A stretch of DNA of 36,658 nt from Alphaproteobacteria bacterium GWC2_42_16 (GCA_001767835.1 MEMA01000053.1:1-36658), one strand, 5' to 3'. Positions 15,703 to 24,198 are shown, counted from the stretch's first letter. Program-made: numbers and translations. Notes: a model not told the origin generated them from the letters alone.

Positions 15703-17067
15703 ATGTTTACAACATTCTTATCAGAGCTCGATCAATCGACCCCACGATATACGAGTTATCCACCAGCGACTTACTTTAATAAAGACATAACATCACAACA
15801 TTATATTGATTGGATCCAAGAGATAGAGGGGGATTTATCTTTATATGTTCATATTCCTTTTTGCCAGGCTCTTTGTTGGTTTTGTGGCTGTCATACAAAA
15901 GTTCCTGGGAACTATGAGGCGGCAACAGATTATTTGACTAGTTTGTACAAGGAAATCGAAATCGTTGCCGACTTAGTTCCAGCAACGTGCTGTATTACAC
16001 ATCTTCATTTCGGTGGCGGAACGCCTACCTTTTTGAAGTCATCAGATCTTGAGATGTTGTTTAAGAACCTCTTTCAAAATTTTCAAATGACTAAAGAGGT
16101 TACGATTGACATGGAAATTGACCCTCGAACCGTCAAAGAGGACCTCGTTTGCCTTATAGGGGAGCTTGGCGTTAATCGAGTTTCTTTGGGTGTCCAAGAC
16201 TTTGATCCTAAGGTACAAGAAGCAATTGGTAGGATACAACCGTTTGAACTTGTCGAAGATACTCTTTATAGGTTGCGTCAGAAGGGCATCGTACATGTTA
16301 ACTTGGATATGATGTATGGATTGCCTCTCCAAACGGAGAAGAGTATCGAAGAGAATGTTAAGAAGGTCTTAAAACTTGCCCCTGATCGGTGTGCATTTTT
16401 TGGATATGGCCATGTCCCATGGATGAAGCCTCACCAAAAAAAACTTGAAATCTATCAATTGCCAGATAGCTTAGAGCGTTACAAACAATTTTCTCGAGCT
16501 AAGTATCTTTTTAATGCATCAGGGTATGAGAGTATTGGAATTGATCATTTTGCCCTTCCTGGAGATTCCCTTCTTTTGGCTGCTAAGAGCAAGAGAATGA
16601 AACGTAACTTTCAGGGGTATACCTCCGATCAAGCCAATGCAGTGATTGGCCTTGGGGCCTCAGCGGTTACGCAAGTGCCAAAAGGGTACCTACAAAATAA
16701 TTCAGTAACTAAAGCATACAAAGAAGCCTTAAATGTTCAAAAAACCTTACCCATTGGAAGAGGCTTTGCCTTTTCTAATGAAGATAAAATTCGGGGTGAA
16801 ATAATTTCTCATTTGATGTGTTTTTTCGAAGCAGACCTCAGTGATATTTGTGGAACTCCCCGCCTCGCTCAAGAGTATATGAAAGGAGCCTATCAAACAC
16901 TTCACTTATATGAAAGAGAGGGCCTTGTTACCATCAAGGATTTAAAGATAACGATTTGCGAAGAAGCACGCTACTTGACACGCCTCATTGCCAAGTCTTT
17001 TGATGATTTTTCTCCTCATACGAAAAGGATCGATAAGGATATTAAAATCAAAAGGGCCAAAGGGTAA
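15703..17067 (+). CDS. hemN: Oxygen-independent coproporphyrinogen III oxidase
   Basis: A 454-residue radical SAM enzyme that converts coproporphyrinogen III to protoporphyrinogen IX without O2. The [4Fe-4S] cluster motif HIPFCQALCWFCGCHT supplies Cys54, Cys58 and Cys61. Other HemN landmarks are RYTSYPPA near the N-terminus, HFGGGTPTFL, EIDPRTV, SLGVQDFDPKVQEAIGRIQ, MMYGLPLQT and the C-terminal DFSPHTKRID-like tail. The RYTSYP start and full length separate true HemN from the shorter HemW. It supplies the step between hemE and hemJ of the heme operon 10 kb away. The 3' end overlaps the convergent ubiA-like gene by about 52 bases. Confidence 0.95.
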   Translation: MFTTFLSELDQSTPRYTSYPPATYFNKDITSQHYIDWIQEIEGDLSLYVHIPFCQALCWFCGCHTKVPGNYEAATDYLTSLYKEIEIVADLVPATCCITHLHFGGGTPTFLKSSDLEMLFKNLFQNFQMTKEVTIDMEIDPRTVKEDLVCLIGELGVNRVSLGVQDFDPKVQEAIGRIQPFELVEDTLYRLRQKGIVHVNLDMMYGLPLQTEKSIEENVKKVLKLAPDRCAFFGYGHVPWMKPHQKKLEIYQLPDSLERYKQFSRAKYLFNASGYESIGIDHFALPGDSLLLAAKSKRMKRNFQGYTSDQANAVIGLGASAVTQVPKGYLQNNSVTKAYKEALNVQKTLPIGRGFAFSNEDKIRGEIISHLMCFFEADLSDICGTPRLAQEYMKGAYQTLHLYEREGLVTIKDLKITICEEARYLTRLIAKSFDDFSPHTKRIDKDIKIKRAKG

Positions 17068-17912
17068 TAGCTGGCCCTATCAAACAGTTTTGAAGCGAAG
17101 ATGCTTTTTTTTGTTTTATAAAGTTGGAAAGCAGGTTCAAGTAAAAAATAATAGCCCGCGGCCAAGCTGAGAAGAACATAAGGGATGCCAAGCTGAAGTG
17201 GAGAGATTAAGGGAAGAAAGCAACTTATAAGAGTTGTAAGAAGGAGCGTTATCAAAATGATAAAGGCTGCGATATTGGCTCCGAATCGGACAGGGATCGT
17301 TTGTGCATGAATGCGCTTATCCTCTTTTTCATCGTTCATATCTGCTGGAATGTTTTGTCCCCCGATTTCCCATAAAAACACCCAGCTAAATATCAAAAGT
17401 AAGGAAAACACGGAGGGAGAGGGCGTTACGACAAATATTGCAGCAATAGGCCCACAAGTCTTAACAACCCCACTTATGAGTGTGCGCAAGTAGGTTACCT
17501 TTAATAAACGACAATAAATAATCTCTAGAATGGCTCCAACAAGGAGAATTAAGATAATCACGGGGTTAAGGAAATAAGCGCCTAATAATGCTAAAGAGAA
17601 CCAGAACGTAGCCCAGTAAATTCCAGATCTATAATTCAAAAGCCCTTGGGCAATCGGGTGGTGGAAAACTGATGCGTCTACTGAAAAACCAGAATAGGAA
17701 CTCGCTTCGGAAAACTTTTTCTTATCCTCTTGAAAGCCAACCAAATCATTTAATGCGTAGATGGCTGTATAGCCAGAAAAGGCTGTTGCCAAGGCCAAAA
17801 GAATAACCTCATGAGGCGGAAAAGCCCCCAACCATAACAAGGCACAAAAAGCTGGCGTTGCAATATCTAAAATGCCATGAGGAGTGCGAGAAAGTGCAAA
17901 AAACCGCCGCAT
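17016..17912 (-). CDS. UbiA-family prenyltransferase
   Basis: 298 residues and about eight or nine membrane segments. Members transfer isoprenyl chains to aromatic acceptors. The first Asp motif is YALNDLVGFQEDKKKF at about 54-69, where the usual NDxxDxxxD reads NDLVGFQED, with Gly in place of the middle Asp. The second is PADMNDEKEDKRIHAQTIPVRFG, with intact acidic residues and PVRFG. The frame opens at GTG 17933, but ATG 17912 has GGAG 6 nt upstream and is preferred. UbiA, CyoE, MenA and non-quinone relatives share this fold; the substrate cannot be assigned. It lies downstream of rpmE. Confidence 0.85.
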   Translation of the reverse strand: MRRFFALSRTPHGILDIATPAFCALLWLGAFPPHEVILLALATAFSGYTAIYALNDLVGFQEDKKKFSEASSYSGFSVDASVFHHPIAQGLLNYRSGIYWATFWFSLALLGAYFLNPVIILILLVGAILEIIYCRLLKVTYLRTLISGVVKTCGPIAAIFVVTPSPSVFSLLLIFSWVFLWEIGGQNIPADMNDEKEDKRIHAQTIPVRFGANIAAFIILITLLLTTLISCFLPLISPLQLGIPYVLLSLAAGYYFLLEPAFQLYKTKKSIFASKLFDRASYYPLALLILISLSILFV

Positions 17913-17964
17913 TGATATCTCCGAACTTATCACCCTCCACTAAACAAAAAAGAAAAGTTAGAGT

Positions 17965-18183
17965 TTATATCCCCAGATCCTTAAAACGACCCTTAAATTT
18001 TGCAAGCTGGCCACCCGTATCGAGAAGGCGATGAACACCTGTCCAAGCGGGATGGGATTTTGGATCAATATCAAGGCGCAAAGTATCTCCGGCTTTCCCC
18101 CAGGTTGAGCGGGTTTTAAACTTTTCACCATCTGTCATTACAACAGTAATTTCATGGTAATCGGGGTGCGTTTCTTTCTTCAT
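17965..18183 (-). CDS. rpmE: 50S ribosomal protein L31
   Basis: 72 residues: [19 protein letters not shown]...TRSTWG...[15 protein letters not shown]...[11 protein letters not shown], a near-textbook alphaproteobacterial L31. It lacks the CxxC pairs of the zinc-binding form, as expected for the C-minus type, so it does not store zinc. AAAGGAG stands a few bases before the ATG. It follows miaB on the same strand, with 54 bases between. Confidence 0.96.
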   Translation of the reverse strand: MKKETHPDYHEITVVMTDGEKFKTRSTWGKAGDTLRLDIDPKSHPAWTGVHRLLDTGGQLAKFKGRFKDLGI

Positions 18184-18237
18184 CTAAAAAATCTCCTTTA
18201 ACTGAGGAAAATTTATAAAGTTATTTCCAAACTTTGT

Positions 18238-19593
18238 CTAGTTCTGTTGATCGCTTTGGAGCGGCCCCGTCAGGCTTTTTGCATAAGCTTTCTCAATTAG
18301 CACATCGGTGCATTTTCCTAAAAGAGGCGTGTTTGAAGTTATATAAACTGATTGCAAATAAGGAGTTTTGCCTAAATATTGATCCTCTTTTTTTCCCATT
18401 CGATCAAAGAGAACGGGAAGCACCTTTCCAAGACAGGCCTCATTGAATGCTTGTTGTTGCTGATTGAGAAGGTTTTGGAGGCGGGCGAGCCTTTCAGCTT
18501 TGAGAGCTTCTGGCACTTGATTTTCCATGGCAGCCCCTGGTGTTCCCAGGCGCGGGCTATATTTAAAAGAATAGGCTTGAGCAAAGCGAATCTTTTGTAT
18601 GAGGTCAAGGGTGTCTTCAAAATCTTGGTCTGTCTCTCCTGGGAAACCCACAATAAAGTCTGAGGAGAGAGCGATGTCAGGGCGAAATGATCGTATTTTT
18701 TCAATGAGATCTAGATATTGCTCGCGGGTATGTTTTCGGTTCATGGCCTTCAATATAAGGTTAGAGCCAGATTGAATGGGTAAATGAAGGTAAGGCATCA
18801 CGTGAGGCACATCGCGATGGACTCTCATAAGCTCTTCTTCCATATCTCGGGGATGAGATGTGCTATAACGGAGGCGTTCTAACCCTTTTAGGGTGGAAAG
18901 GTGCTCCATAAGCTTACCAAGACCCCATTCCTGACCTTTAAAAAGACCGTGATAGGCATTCACATTTTGTCCTAAAAGGGTAATTTCCTTAACTCCTTTG
19001 TCAACAAGGGTACGGGCTTCCTTATAAATGTCCTCAACAGGACGCGAAAATTCGGCGCCGCGGGTATAGGGAACAACACAATAAGTACAGAATTTATCAC
19101 ACCCTTCTTGAACGGTAAGGAAGGCAGAGACGCTTAAGTCGTTCCTTTCTTGAGGTAAATGGTCAAATTTGGATTCAACGGGAAACTCCACATCTAGAAT
19201 TCCTCGGCCCACCCCTTCTTTTTTATCTTGAGAACGATGGGCGCGGGCAATCATTTCAGGAAGGCGGTGATAAGTTTGAGGTCCAAAAACGAGATCAACA
19301 TAAGGAGCTCGGCGCATGATTTCTGCCCCTTCCGCTTGAGCTACACATCCTCCAACGGCCAAAACCATTTTTTCATCTTTATAAGGCAAGATGCGGCCCA
19401 AATCAGAATAAACCTTTTCATCTGCTTTTTCACGGATGTGACAAGTATTCAAGATGACTAAATTAGCCTTTTCGGGTGTGGAGGTTAAGGCATAACCCAG
19501 AGGCTTTAAAATGTCTGCCATACGTTGTGAGTCGTACACGTTCATTTGACAGCCATAGGATTTAATATAGAGAAGTTTTTCAGCCATTCTCAA
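18238..19593 (-). CDS. miaB: tRNA-2-methylthio-N6-dimethylallyladenosine synthase
   Basis: A 451-residue radical SAM methylthiotransferase acting on i6A37 of tRNAs that read U-starting codons. The N-terminal UPF0004 domain carries three auxiliary-cluster cysteines (SYGCQMN, LNTCHIREKA, VGGCVAQ). The radical SAM core has GCDKFCTYCVVPYTRG, followed by LGQNVNAY and SSDFIVGFPGET, and a TRAM domain ends the protein. The start ATG overlaps the plsC stop by 4 bp. Confidence 0.95.
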   Translation of the reverse strand: MRMAEKLLYIKSYGCQMNVYDSQRMADILKPLGYALTSTPEKANLVILNTCHIREKADEKVYSDLGRILPYKDEKMVLAVGGCVAQAEGAEIMRRAPYVDLVFGPQTYHRLPEMIARAHRSQDKKEGVGRGILDVEFPVESKFDHLPQERNDLSVSAFLTVQEGCDKFCTYCVVPYTRGAEFSRPVEDIYKEARTLVDKGVKEITLLGQNVNAYHGLFKGQEWGLGKLMEHLSTLKGLERLRYSTSHPRDMEEELMRVHRDVPHVMPYLHLPIQSGSNLILKAMNRKHTREQYLDLIEKIRSFRPDIALSSDFIVGFPGETDQDFEDTLDLIQKIRFAQAYSFKYSPRLGTPGAAMENQVPEALKAERLARLQNLLNQQQQAFNEACLGKVLPVLFDRMGKKEDQYLGKTPYLQSVYITSNTPLLGKCTDVLIEKAYAKSLTGPLQSDQQN

Positions 19594-20378
19594 CTCATTT
19601 GTTGGGCTAAAGGACTTGAAAAAGCATCAAGAAGACCTTTTTGAACCAGCTTATAGCTTTCTTGTGCTAGGTCTTTGCGGGAAGCAAAATCCGAAGCTTT
19701 TAAGGGGGGATGAAGATCAACCACCACTTGGACTGTTCCCCATTGGGCAATGGTCCAGAGATGGCTTAAAAGGTCAATATCAGGGCTAAACCATCCGCAT
19801 ACTTTACGCATAAATAAGGGCATAGGCAAACGATCCCAGCCGGCATAGGTAATGGTAATGGGTTGAACGGTAAGGTTTTTTTTCATCGCAACATCAAAAA
19901 AAGAACTTCCAAATGGAAGGATGCGGCATCCATCGGAAGTAGTTCCTTCTGGGAAAAGAATAAGGCTTTCCTTCTGATCAATATATTCAAGCAGCTTATC
20001 TGTTCCATCAACAATTGCATTACGGCTTCTATCGATATAAAGGGTGCCTTGATTTGTGGAGAGCCAACCCATAATTGGCCATTTGGCAACTTCTTGTTTG
20101 GCAACAAATCGCCCTGGCACAAAGGTCCCAAGAACTAGAATATCCACATAGCTTGAATGATTCGAGACAAAAAGAGTCGGCTTTTCTGTAGACAACTGAC
20201 CTTTAATCACCAATTGATGACCAATACACTTACGCCAGCTTGAAAGATAGAAACGGCCGAAACGAAAGCCCAAAGGCTGGTGAATTTTAAGGAGCAGCCA
20301 ATAAAGAGGGCTGTATGTCAAAAAGACAAGGATAATCAAAACAAAACGCCATAAACCTAATATAAAGGAGCGGGGCAT
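19590..20378 (-). CDS. plsC: 1-acyl-sn-glycerol-3-phosphate acyltransferase (PlsC/OlsA-like)
   Basis: A 262-residue membrane-bound acyltransferase. One N-terminal hydrophobic segment (about 8-30) precedes the catalytic NHSSYVDIL motif (the NHxxxxD box) at about 73 and the substrate-binding FPEGTTSDG near 142. It makes phosphatidic acid, or, with the adjacent GNAT acyltransferase, the second acylation of ornithine lipids. Its start directly abuts the stop of that upstream gene (they share base 20378), and its 3' end overlaps miaB. The pairing favours an OlsA-like role, but a housekeeping PlsC cannot be excluded. Confidence 0.88.
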   Translation of the reverse strand: MPRSFILGLWRFVLIILVFLTYSPLYWLLLKIHQPLGFRFGRFYLSSWRKCIGHQLVIKGQLSTEKPTLFVSNHSSYVDILVLGTFVPGRFVAKQEVAKWPIMGWLSTNQGTLYIDRSRNAIVDGTDKLLEYIDQKESLILFPEGTTSDGCRILPFGSSFFDVAMKKNLTVQPITITYAGWDRLPMPLFMRKVCGWFSPDIDLLSHLWTIAQWGTVQVVVDLHPPLKASDFASRKDLAQESYKLVQKGLLDAFSSPLAQQMS

Positions 20379-21202
20379 TAGGCAGCCTCATGGTGACGTG
20401 CGGACACATATTTGTTTGAGTATCTTCCCGTCACTTTTTCCCTTTTAACGATGACACAGACATCAAGGGAATTGAATTTTTCATCGATAAAGGCTCCGTC
20501 CCCAACGTACCCTCCTAGCCGGAGGTATCCTTTGATAAGAGGAGGAAGTTGGCTCATGGCTTCCTTTTTGTTAACTTGTTCCTTCGCAATAAGATCCATT
20601 TCTTGATGATGGATGCGGAGAGCCGTGGCTCTAAGTTCAGGTGGCGCTAAATGATAGTGATATAGATAAGCGAGTGCTTGTCTATATTTGTCGACATCAG
20701 TTCCAATAAAGCTGCCGCACCCAAAACAAAGATCGACGTTATTTTGTTGGATATATGCCCCAATGCCTCGCCATAAAAGCTGCATTGTTGGCTTTGTTCG
20801 ATAGGCTTTTTGAACACAAGAGCGTCCCAATTCCATAATTTCTCCGGGAAAAGCAATAATTTTGCTGATATCAAACTCTGAAGATGTGTAATAATTCCCA
20901 TAATTTTCTGCAGCTTCTCGGAGCATAAAACGGTAGGTGCCCACGATTCGATTTTGAGAATGGTCGATTACAAGCAAAACATCGCAAAAATCGTCAATTC
21001 GCGCCACATCTCGCTTTAAAAGAGCCATCGTCTCATCAGGCTGAGCCCCACATTCATCATAAAATACTTCATAGCGTAAAATTTGTGCTGCTTCTATTTC
21101 TTTTTCAGAACGCGCAAGGCGAGCCTCAAGAGTCCCAGATCTCAATAAAGGAAGGGTTCTTGCAAAGCGGTTAAAGGGGGTTGGTTCTCTATTTGGCATC
21201 AT
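20378..21202 (-). CDS. olsB: GNAT-fold N-acyltransferase, OlsB-like (ornithine lipid synthesis)
   Basis: A 274-residue protein of the OlsB family, known to join a 3-hydroxyacyl group from acyl-ACP to the alpha-amino group of ornithine. Landmarks are ILRYEVFYDECGA near 41-53, DVLLVIDHSQNRIVGTYRFM, IMELGRSCVQKAYR, LLWRGIGAYI, LCFGCGSFIGTD and the C-terminal LPPLIKGYLRLGGYVGDGAFID. It lies between a Fur-type gene and plsC. The lyso-ornithine lipid would be the substrate of the neighbouring PlsC-like enzyme. Whether the product is ornithine lipid in this organism is inference. Confidence 0.82.
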   Translation of the reverse strand: MMPNREPTPFNRFARTLPLLRSGTLEARLARSEKEIEAAQILRYEVFYDECGAQPDETMALLKRDVARIDDFCDVLLVIDHSQNRIVGTYRFMLREAAENYGNYYTSSEFDISKIIAFPGEIMELGRSCVQKAYRTKPTMQLLWRGIGAYIQQNNVDLCFGCGSFIGTDVDKYRQALAYLYHYHLAPPELRATALRIHHQEMDLIAKEQVNKKEAMSQLPPLIKGYLRLGGYVGDGAFIDEKFNSLDVCVIVKREKVTGRYSNKYVSARHHEAA

Positions 21203-21208
21203 GATGCG

Positions 21209-21640
21209 CTATTTTTTCTTTTTGTCCTTTCCAAAAGGAACTCCATAGAGCTCAAGGCGATGACCCACGAGCTCATAGCCGAGTTTCTTTGCAATTTCTT
21301 GTTGCAAGGCTTCAAGTTGGTCATCGTGAAATTCAATAATCTCTCCAGTACACTTATCAATTAAATGATGGTGATGCTTAACAGAAGCATTTTCATATCG
21401 AGATATTCCATCTCCAAATTCATGCCGCTTTAAGATATGTGCTTCTTGAAATAAGCGCAAGGTCCGATAGAGAGTTGCGAGACTAATTTTTGGATCAATG
21501 TTCTTAATACGTTGATAGACTTCTTCAACTGCTGGATGATCGTGAGATTCAGAAAGGACGCGAATAATGACACGCCTTTGTGCAGTCATTCTTAGGCTTT
21601 TTTCCCTGCAAATTTTTTTTAGGTGAGAAAGCGTCATCAT
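21209..21640 (-). CDS. fur: Fur-family transcriptional regulator (Fur/Mur)
   Basis: 143 residues from the chosen start. A metal-responsive repressor with an N-terminal winged helix (LRMTAQRRVIIRVLSES...ATLYRTLRLFQEA) and a dimerisation domain with the metal-binding cluster VKHHHHLIDKCTGEIIEF. It lacks the second CxxC pair of zinc-rich Fur proteins and the HRM motif of Irr. The frame opens at 21673, but that start lies inside the mucR terminator hairpin, so ATG 21640 (or 21637) is more likely. The hem genes, sodB and olsB make iron control plausible, but I found no convincing Fur box. Confidence 0.88.
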   Translation of the reverse strand: MMTLSHLKKICREKSLRMTAQRRVIIRVLSESHDHPAVEEVYQRIKNIDPKISLATLYRTLRLFQEAHILKRHEFGDGISRYENASVKHHHHLIDKCTGEIIEFHDDQLEALQQEIAKKLGYELVGHRLELYGVPFGKDKKKK

Positions 21641-21650
21641 CTTCTCACAT

Positions 21651-21690
21651 AAAAAAAGCACCGACGTTGGCATAAGTCAACATCGGTGCT
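21651..21690 (-). terminator. Rho-independent terminator of mucR
   Basis: On the minus strand a 13-base stem (AGCACCGATGTTG / CAACGTCGGTGCT, one mismatch, 21690-21678 and 21669-21657) with an 8-nt loop is followed by a run of T. It sits between the mucR stop (21707) and the Fur start (21640), so some readthrough or a promoter within the hairpin region is needed for fur. Confidence 0.85.
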
Positions 21691-21706
21691 TTCTTCCACG
21701 TCTTTT

Positions 21707-22135
21707 TTAAGCTGCAAGATTGCGTTTTTTTTCACGCCGTGTACCAAGCCCAATATTTTTGGCAAGGTTACTGCGACATTTGGCATAGTTTGGAGCAACC
21801 ATAGGATAATCACGAGGCAAGCTCCACCGTTCGCGATATTGCTCAGGTGTCATATTATAGGCCGTTCTCAAGTGACGTTTTAACATTTTTAAACGACGCC
21901 CATCTTCGAGGCAGACGATATAATCTGGGTGAATGGAATCCTCAATAAGAACAGCAGGTTCTGAACGTTCGTGAAGTAAATAAGAACGTCCTGTCCTTAA
22001 GTTGCAGAGGCTTCGGTGAACTTGCTGAATAAGTTCTGGAATTTCTGTAATAGCTATCTCATTATTTGAGATATACGATGCAACAACCTCCACAACCAAT
22101 TCAATAATGTTAGTAGTTTCAATTCCTTCAGTCAT
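21707..22135 (-). CDS. mucR: MucR/Ros-family transcriptional regulator
   Basis: A 142-residue DNA-binding protein typical of Alphaproteobacteria, where relatives control surface polysaccharides, motility and cell-cycle genes. The core is PDYIVCLEDGRRLKMLKRHL, then MTPEQYRERWSLPRDYPMVAPNYA and AKNIGLG. The zinc-finger positions are altered: the second Cys of CxxC is Asp, and HxxxHH reads HLRTAY, leaving one Cys and one His. Some Ros/MucR homologues are known to fold without zinc. A good sigma-70 promoter lies upstream and a strong terminator downstream, so it is monocistronic or a leader of fur. Confidence 0.9.
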   Translation of the reverse strand: MTEGIETTNIIELVVEVVASYISNNEIAITEIPELIQQVHRSLCNLRTGRSYLLHERSEPAVLIEDSIHPDYIVCLEDGRRLKMLKRHLRTAYNMTPEQYRERWSLPRDYPMVAPNYAKCRSNLAKNIGLGTRREKKRNLAA

Positions 22136-22167
22136 TTTAACCTTTCTCCATAGTTCATTACCGGTCT

Positions 22168-22196
22168 TGTATATTACATTAATAAAAAGTATTCAA
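22168..22196 (-). promoter_or_regulatory. Sigma-70-type promoter of mucR
   Basis: On the minus strand TTGAAT (22196-22191) and TATACA (22173-22168) are spaced by 17 bp. Transcription would start near 22161, about 25 bases before the mucR ATG. Confidence 0.65.
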
Positions 22197-22244
22197 TACC
22201 TTTCTATATTTTTTTAAAAATAAAAATCGTCTACTCTCCCATTC

Positions 22245-22691
22245 TTACAAAAGCCTTTTAGACAAATTTAAAGCGGCGACGAGGTTGTTACCCTCTCTTC
22301 GATAATATTTTGGCCGTTTGTTTCGGAAAAGAAAGCTATGCCTTTCATAAAAGGCTCTACCGGCCATATTATCTTCAGCAACTTCAATAAAAAGGTAGCT
22401 TACCCCATTTTGGATTAAATGGTTCGTTAGCTCATGTAAAAGTTGGCTTCCTTGCCCCTTTTTTTGAAAAAACGGGGTTACGACTAAGGTTAAAATCTCG
22501 GCTTCATCTTCAACAACACGCCACAAAATATAGCTAGTAAGAACCCCGTTTTCAGTAATTTTTAGCCCATGTATATGAGGTTCTTTCAAAAGGTCTAAAA
22601 AATCAATTTCAGACCATCCTTTAAAGAAAACCTCTTGATGCAGAAGAGAAGCTCGGGAGCAATCATTTTGTGTGAGGGGTGAAAGAGTCAT
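22245..22691 (-). CDS. rimI: Ribosomal-protein-alanine N-acetyltransferase RimI-like
   Basis: A 148-residue GNAT acetyltransferase. The acetyl-CoA loop is VVTPFFQKKGQGSQLL at about 72-87, with the RxxGxG site read as QKKGQG. The tail AGRAFYERHSFLFRNKRPKYYRREGNN follows the RimI pattern (A-x-xFYxxxGF...YY). Relatives acetylate the N-terminus of ribosomal protein S18. It overlaps tsaB by 4 bp, and this pairing is common in bacteria, which supports RimI. The last gene of the lipid A operon. Confidence 0.85.
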   Translation of the reverse strand: MTLSPLTQNDCSRASLLHQEVFFKGWSEIDFLDLLKEPHIHGLKITENGVLTSYILWRVVEDEAEILTLVVTPFFQKKGQGSQLLHELTNHLIQNGVSYLFIEVAEDNMAGRAFYERHSFLFRNKRPKYYRREGNNLVAALNLSKRLL

Positions 22692-23305
22692 GTTTTCTGA
22701 GACAAGGTCACAGCGGCCTCACGCATATAAAAAGGTTTCGCCTCAAGAGCTTTATCTGGATTATTAAAGTAAGCACAGGCCAGCTGTTGCGCTCCACGCC
22801 AAGGCGTTACGATTTCTTTATAGTCAAGGTCATCTAAGATGGGGTGGAGACCACTACCGGCAAAAGCAGGCGGAAAAGGGCTTTTTAAAATTTTTTCGAT
22901 GTCTTCATGGATTAAGCTTTGAGGGGGCTCAGGATTACCTTGAATAAAACGCCTTCCAAAGACGTCCTTTCGATGGGCTTCGATAAGGATGAGGACATCC
23001 TTTGGATTATTGAGACACAGAAAGGTCGTAAGAAAGCTGTCCATTCCTTTTAAAGGAATGTTTAGTCCCATGGTCAATCCTTTGGCAAAGGCAAGTCCAA
23101 CACGGATACCTGTAAAAGAACCGGGACCAAGGTTAACGAGCACTTGATCGGGAAGGGCTTTTCCCAAAACTTTTTGAACCAATTGAGGTAAAATTGCGGC
23201 CTGGTCTTTTTCGGAGGATACTTCTTGAAAAGCAAGTTCTTGGCCGTTTTCCCATAAAGCCACTGAACAGGTCCAAACTGTGGTATCGATGGCGAGAACT
23301 TTCAT
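22688..23305 (-). CDS. tsaB: tRNA threonylcarbamoyladenosine biosynthesis protein TsaB
   Basis: 205 residues from ATG 23305, giving MKVLAIDTTVWTCSVALW, the usual TsaB start. The frame is open to 23362, but the extra residues overlap the lpxL-like gene and do not fit the family. TsaB is the inactive ASKHA partner that forms the TsaBDE complex for t6A37 synthesis. The family motif LGPGSFTGIRVGLAFAKGL is at about 63-81. Stop of lpxL and start of tsaB share a base (TAATG), indicating coupled translation. Confidence 0.92.
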   Translation of the reverse strand: MKVLAIDTTVWTCSVALWENGQELAFQEVSSEKDQAAILPQLVQKVLGKALPDQVLVNLGPGSFTGIRVGLAFAKGLTMGLNIPLKGMDSFLTTFLCLNNPKDVLILIEAHRKDVFGRRFIQGNPEPPQSLIHEDIEKILKSPFPPAFAGSGLHPILDDLDYKEIVTPWRGAQQLACAYFNNPDKALEAKPFYMREAAVTLSQKT

Positions 23306-24198
23306 TAATCTTTCCAACGACGATGGAGCCAAAGCCATTGTCCCGGGCGTTCTTTGATCCATTCCCCGATCATTGTATTAATGGAGAGAAGTAAATCATA
23401 CATATCCTTGTTATGATTCCCTCTCGGAACATAGTTAATGGGAGGATAAAAGGTGACCCGGAAACGCGAAGTGCGGTGCAGTCGTTCGGAGCGGGCAGGC
23501 AAAAGGGGACAACCCTGATTGAGATACATGCGCGCTACACCTGTTGCTGTCATAGCCTCACGTCCTAAAAAGGGGATGGAGAGTCCTTCTCCTAATTTTT
23601 GATCAATAAGAAGAAGAGCATGCTCCCCGCGCTTGATAAGGGAAAAGAGATCTCTTGGGCCTCCTTTTCGCTTAGTGATTACATTCTTAACAGCAAGTTT
23701 TTGACATTTTAGCATAAGCCTATCAACAAAAGGATTGTTAGCAGGCCGATACATTTGCGTTAGATCAAAGCCAATGGACTGAGCCGCGAGGGTTATCATT
23801 TGCCAATTTCCTGTGTGGGCTGTGAAAATAATCCCAGGTTTTTGATCATTCTGGAAGTTTTCCAAGTTTTCAAGGCCAACGATTTCTATGTTGTACAGTT
23901 TTTTCCCATCCCAAAAAGTATCTGGGCTAGCATATTCTGCAGCCAAAAGCCCAAAATTTTCCCACATTTCTTTGATAATACCTTTGATTTCCACTTGCGT
24001 TATTCCTGGGAAACACTTTTTTAGATTTCTTTTGGCTCGTTTGCTCCAGGGTAAAAGGGGCCCAAAATGTCGGCCAATCCACCCCCCTAATGCAAGCGAT
24101 TGTTTTGGTGGAAGAATGTAGTGGAAAAAGATAAAAGCCAGCCCCACAAAAGCCCCCTCAGCTAGGTGGCGTATCCTCTTCAAAAAACGAAACTTCAT
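23305..24198 (-). CDS. lpxL: Lipid A biosynthesis lauroyl/myristoyl acyltransferase (LpxL/HtrB family)
   Basis: A 297-residue inner-membrane enzyme that adds a secondary acyl chain to Kdo-lipid IVA. An N-terminal membrane-associated segment (about 12-30) precedes the catalytic HTGNWQM at about 129 and the MYRPANNPFVDRLM region, followed by KRGEHALLLIDQKLGEGLSIPFLGREA with the family DQ and P-F-G elements, and LPARSERL. LpxL and LpxM cannot be separated from sequence alone. It overlaps lpxK by 4 bp. Confidence 0.9.
   Translation of the reverse strand: MKFRFLKRIRHLAEGAFVGLAFIFFHYILPPKQSLALGGWIGRHFGPLLPWSKRAKRNLKKCFPGITQVEIKGIIKEMWENFGLLAAEYASPDTFWDGKKLYNIEIVGLENLENFQNDQKPGIIFTAHTGNWQMITLAAQSIGFDLTQMYRPANNPFVDRLMLKCQKLAVKNVITKRKGGPRDLFSLIKRGEHALLLIDQKLGEGLSIPFLGREAMTATGVARMYLNQGCPLLPARSERLHRTSRFRVTFYPPINYVPRGNHNKDMYDLLLSINTMIGEWIKERPGQWLWLHRRWKD

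Noticed and set aside
23306-23362. Longer TsaB start
   Set aside because: The extension overlaps lpxL and does not resemble TsaB; ATG 23305 begins at the conserved MKVLAIDT.
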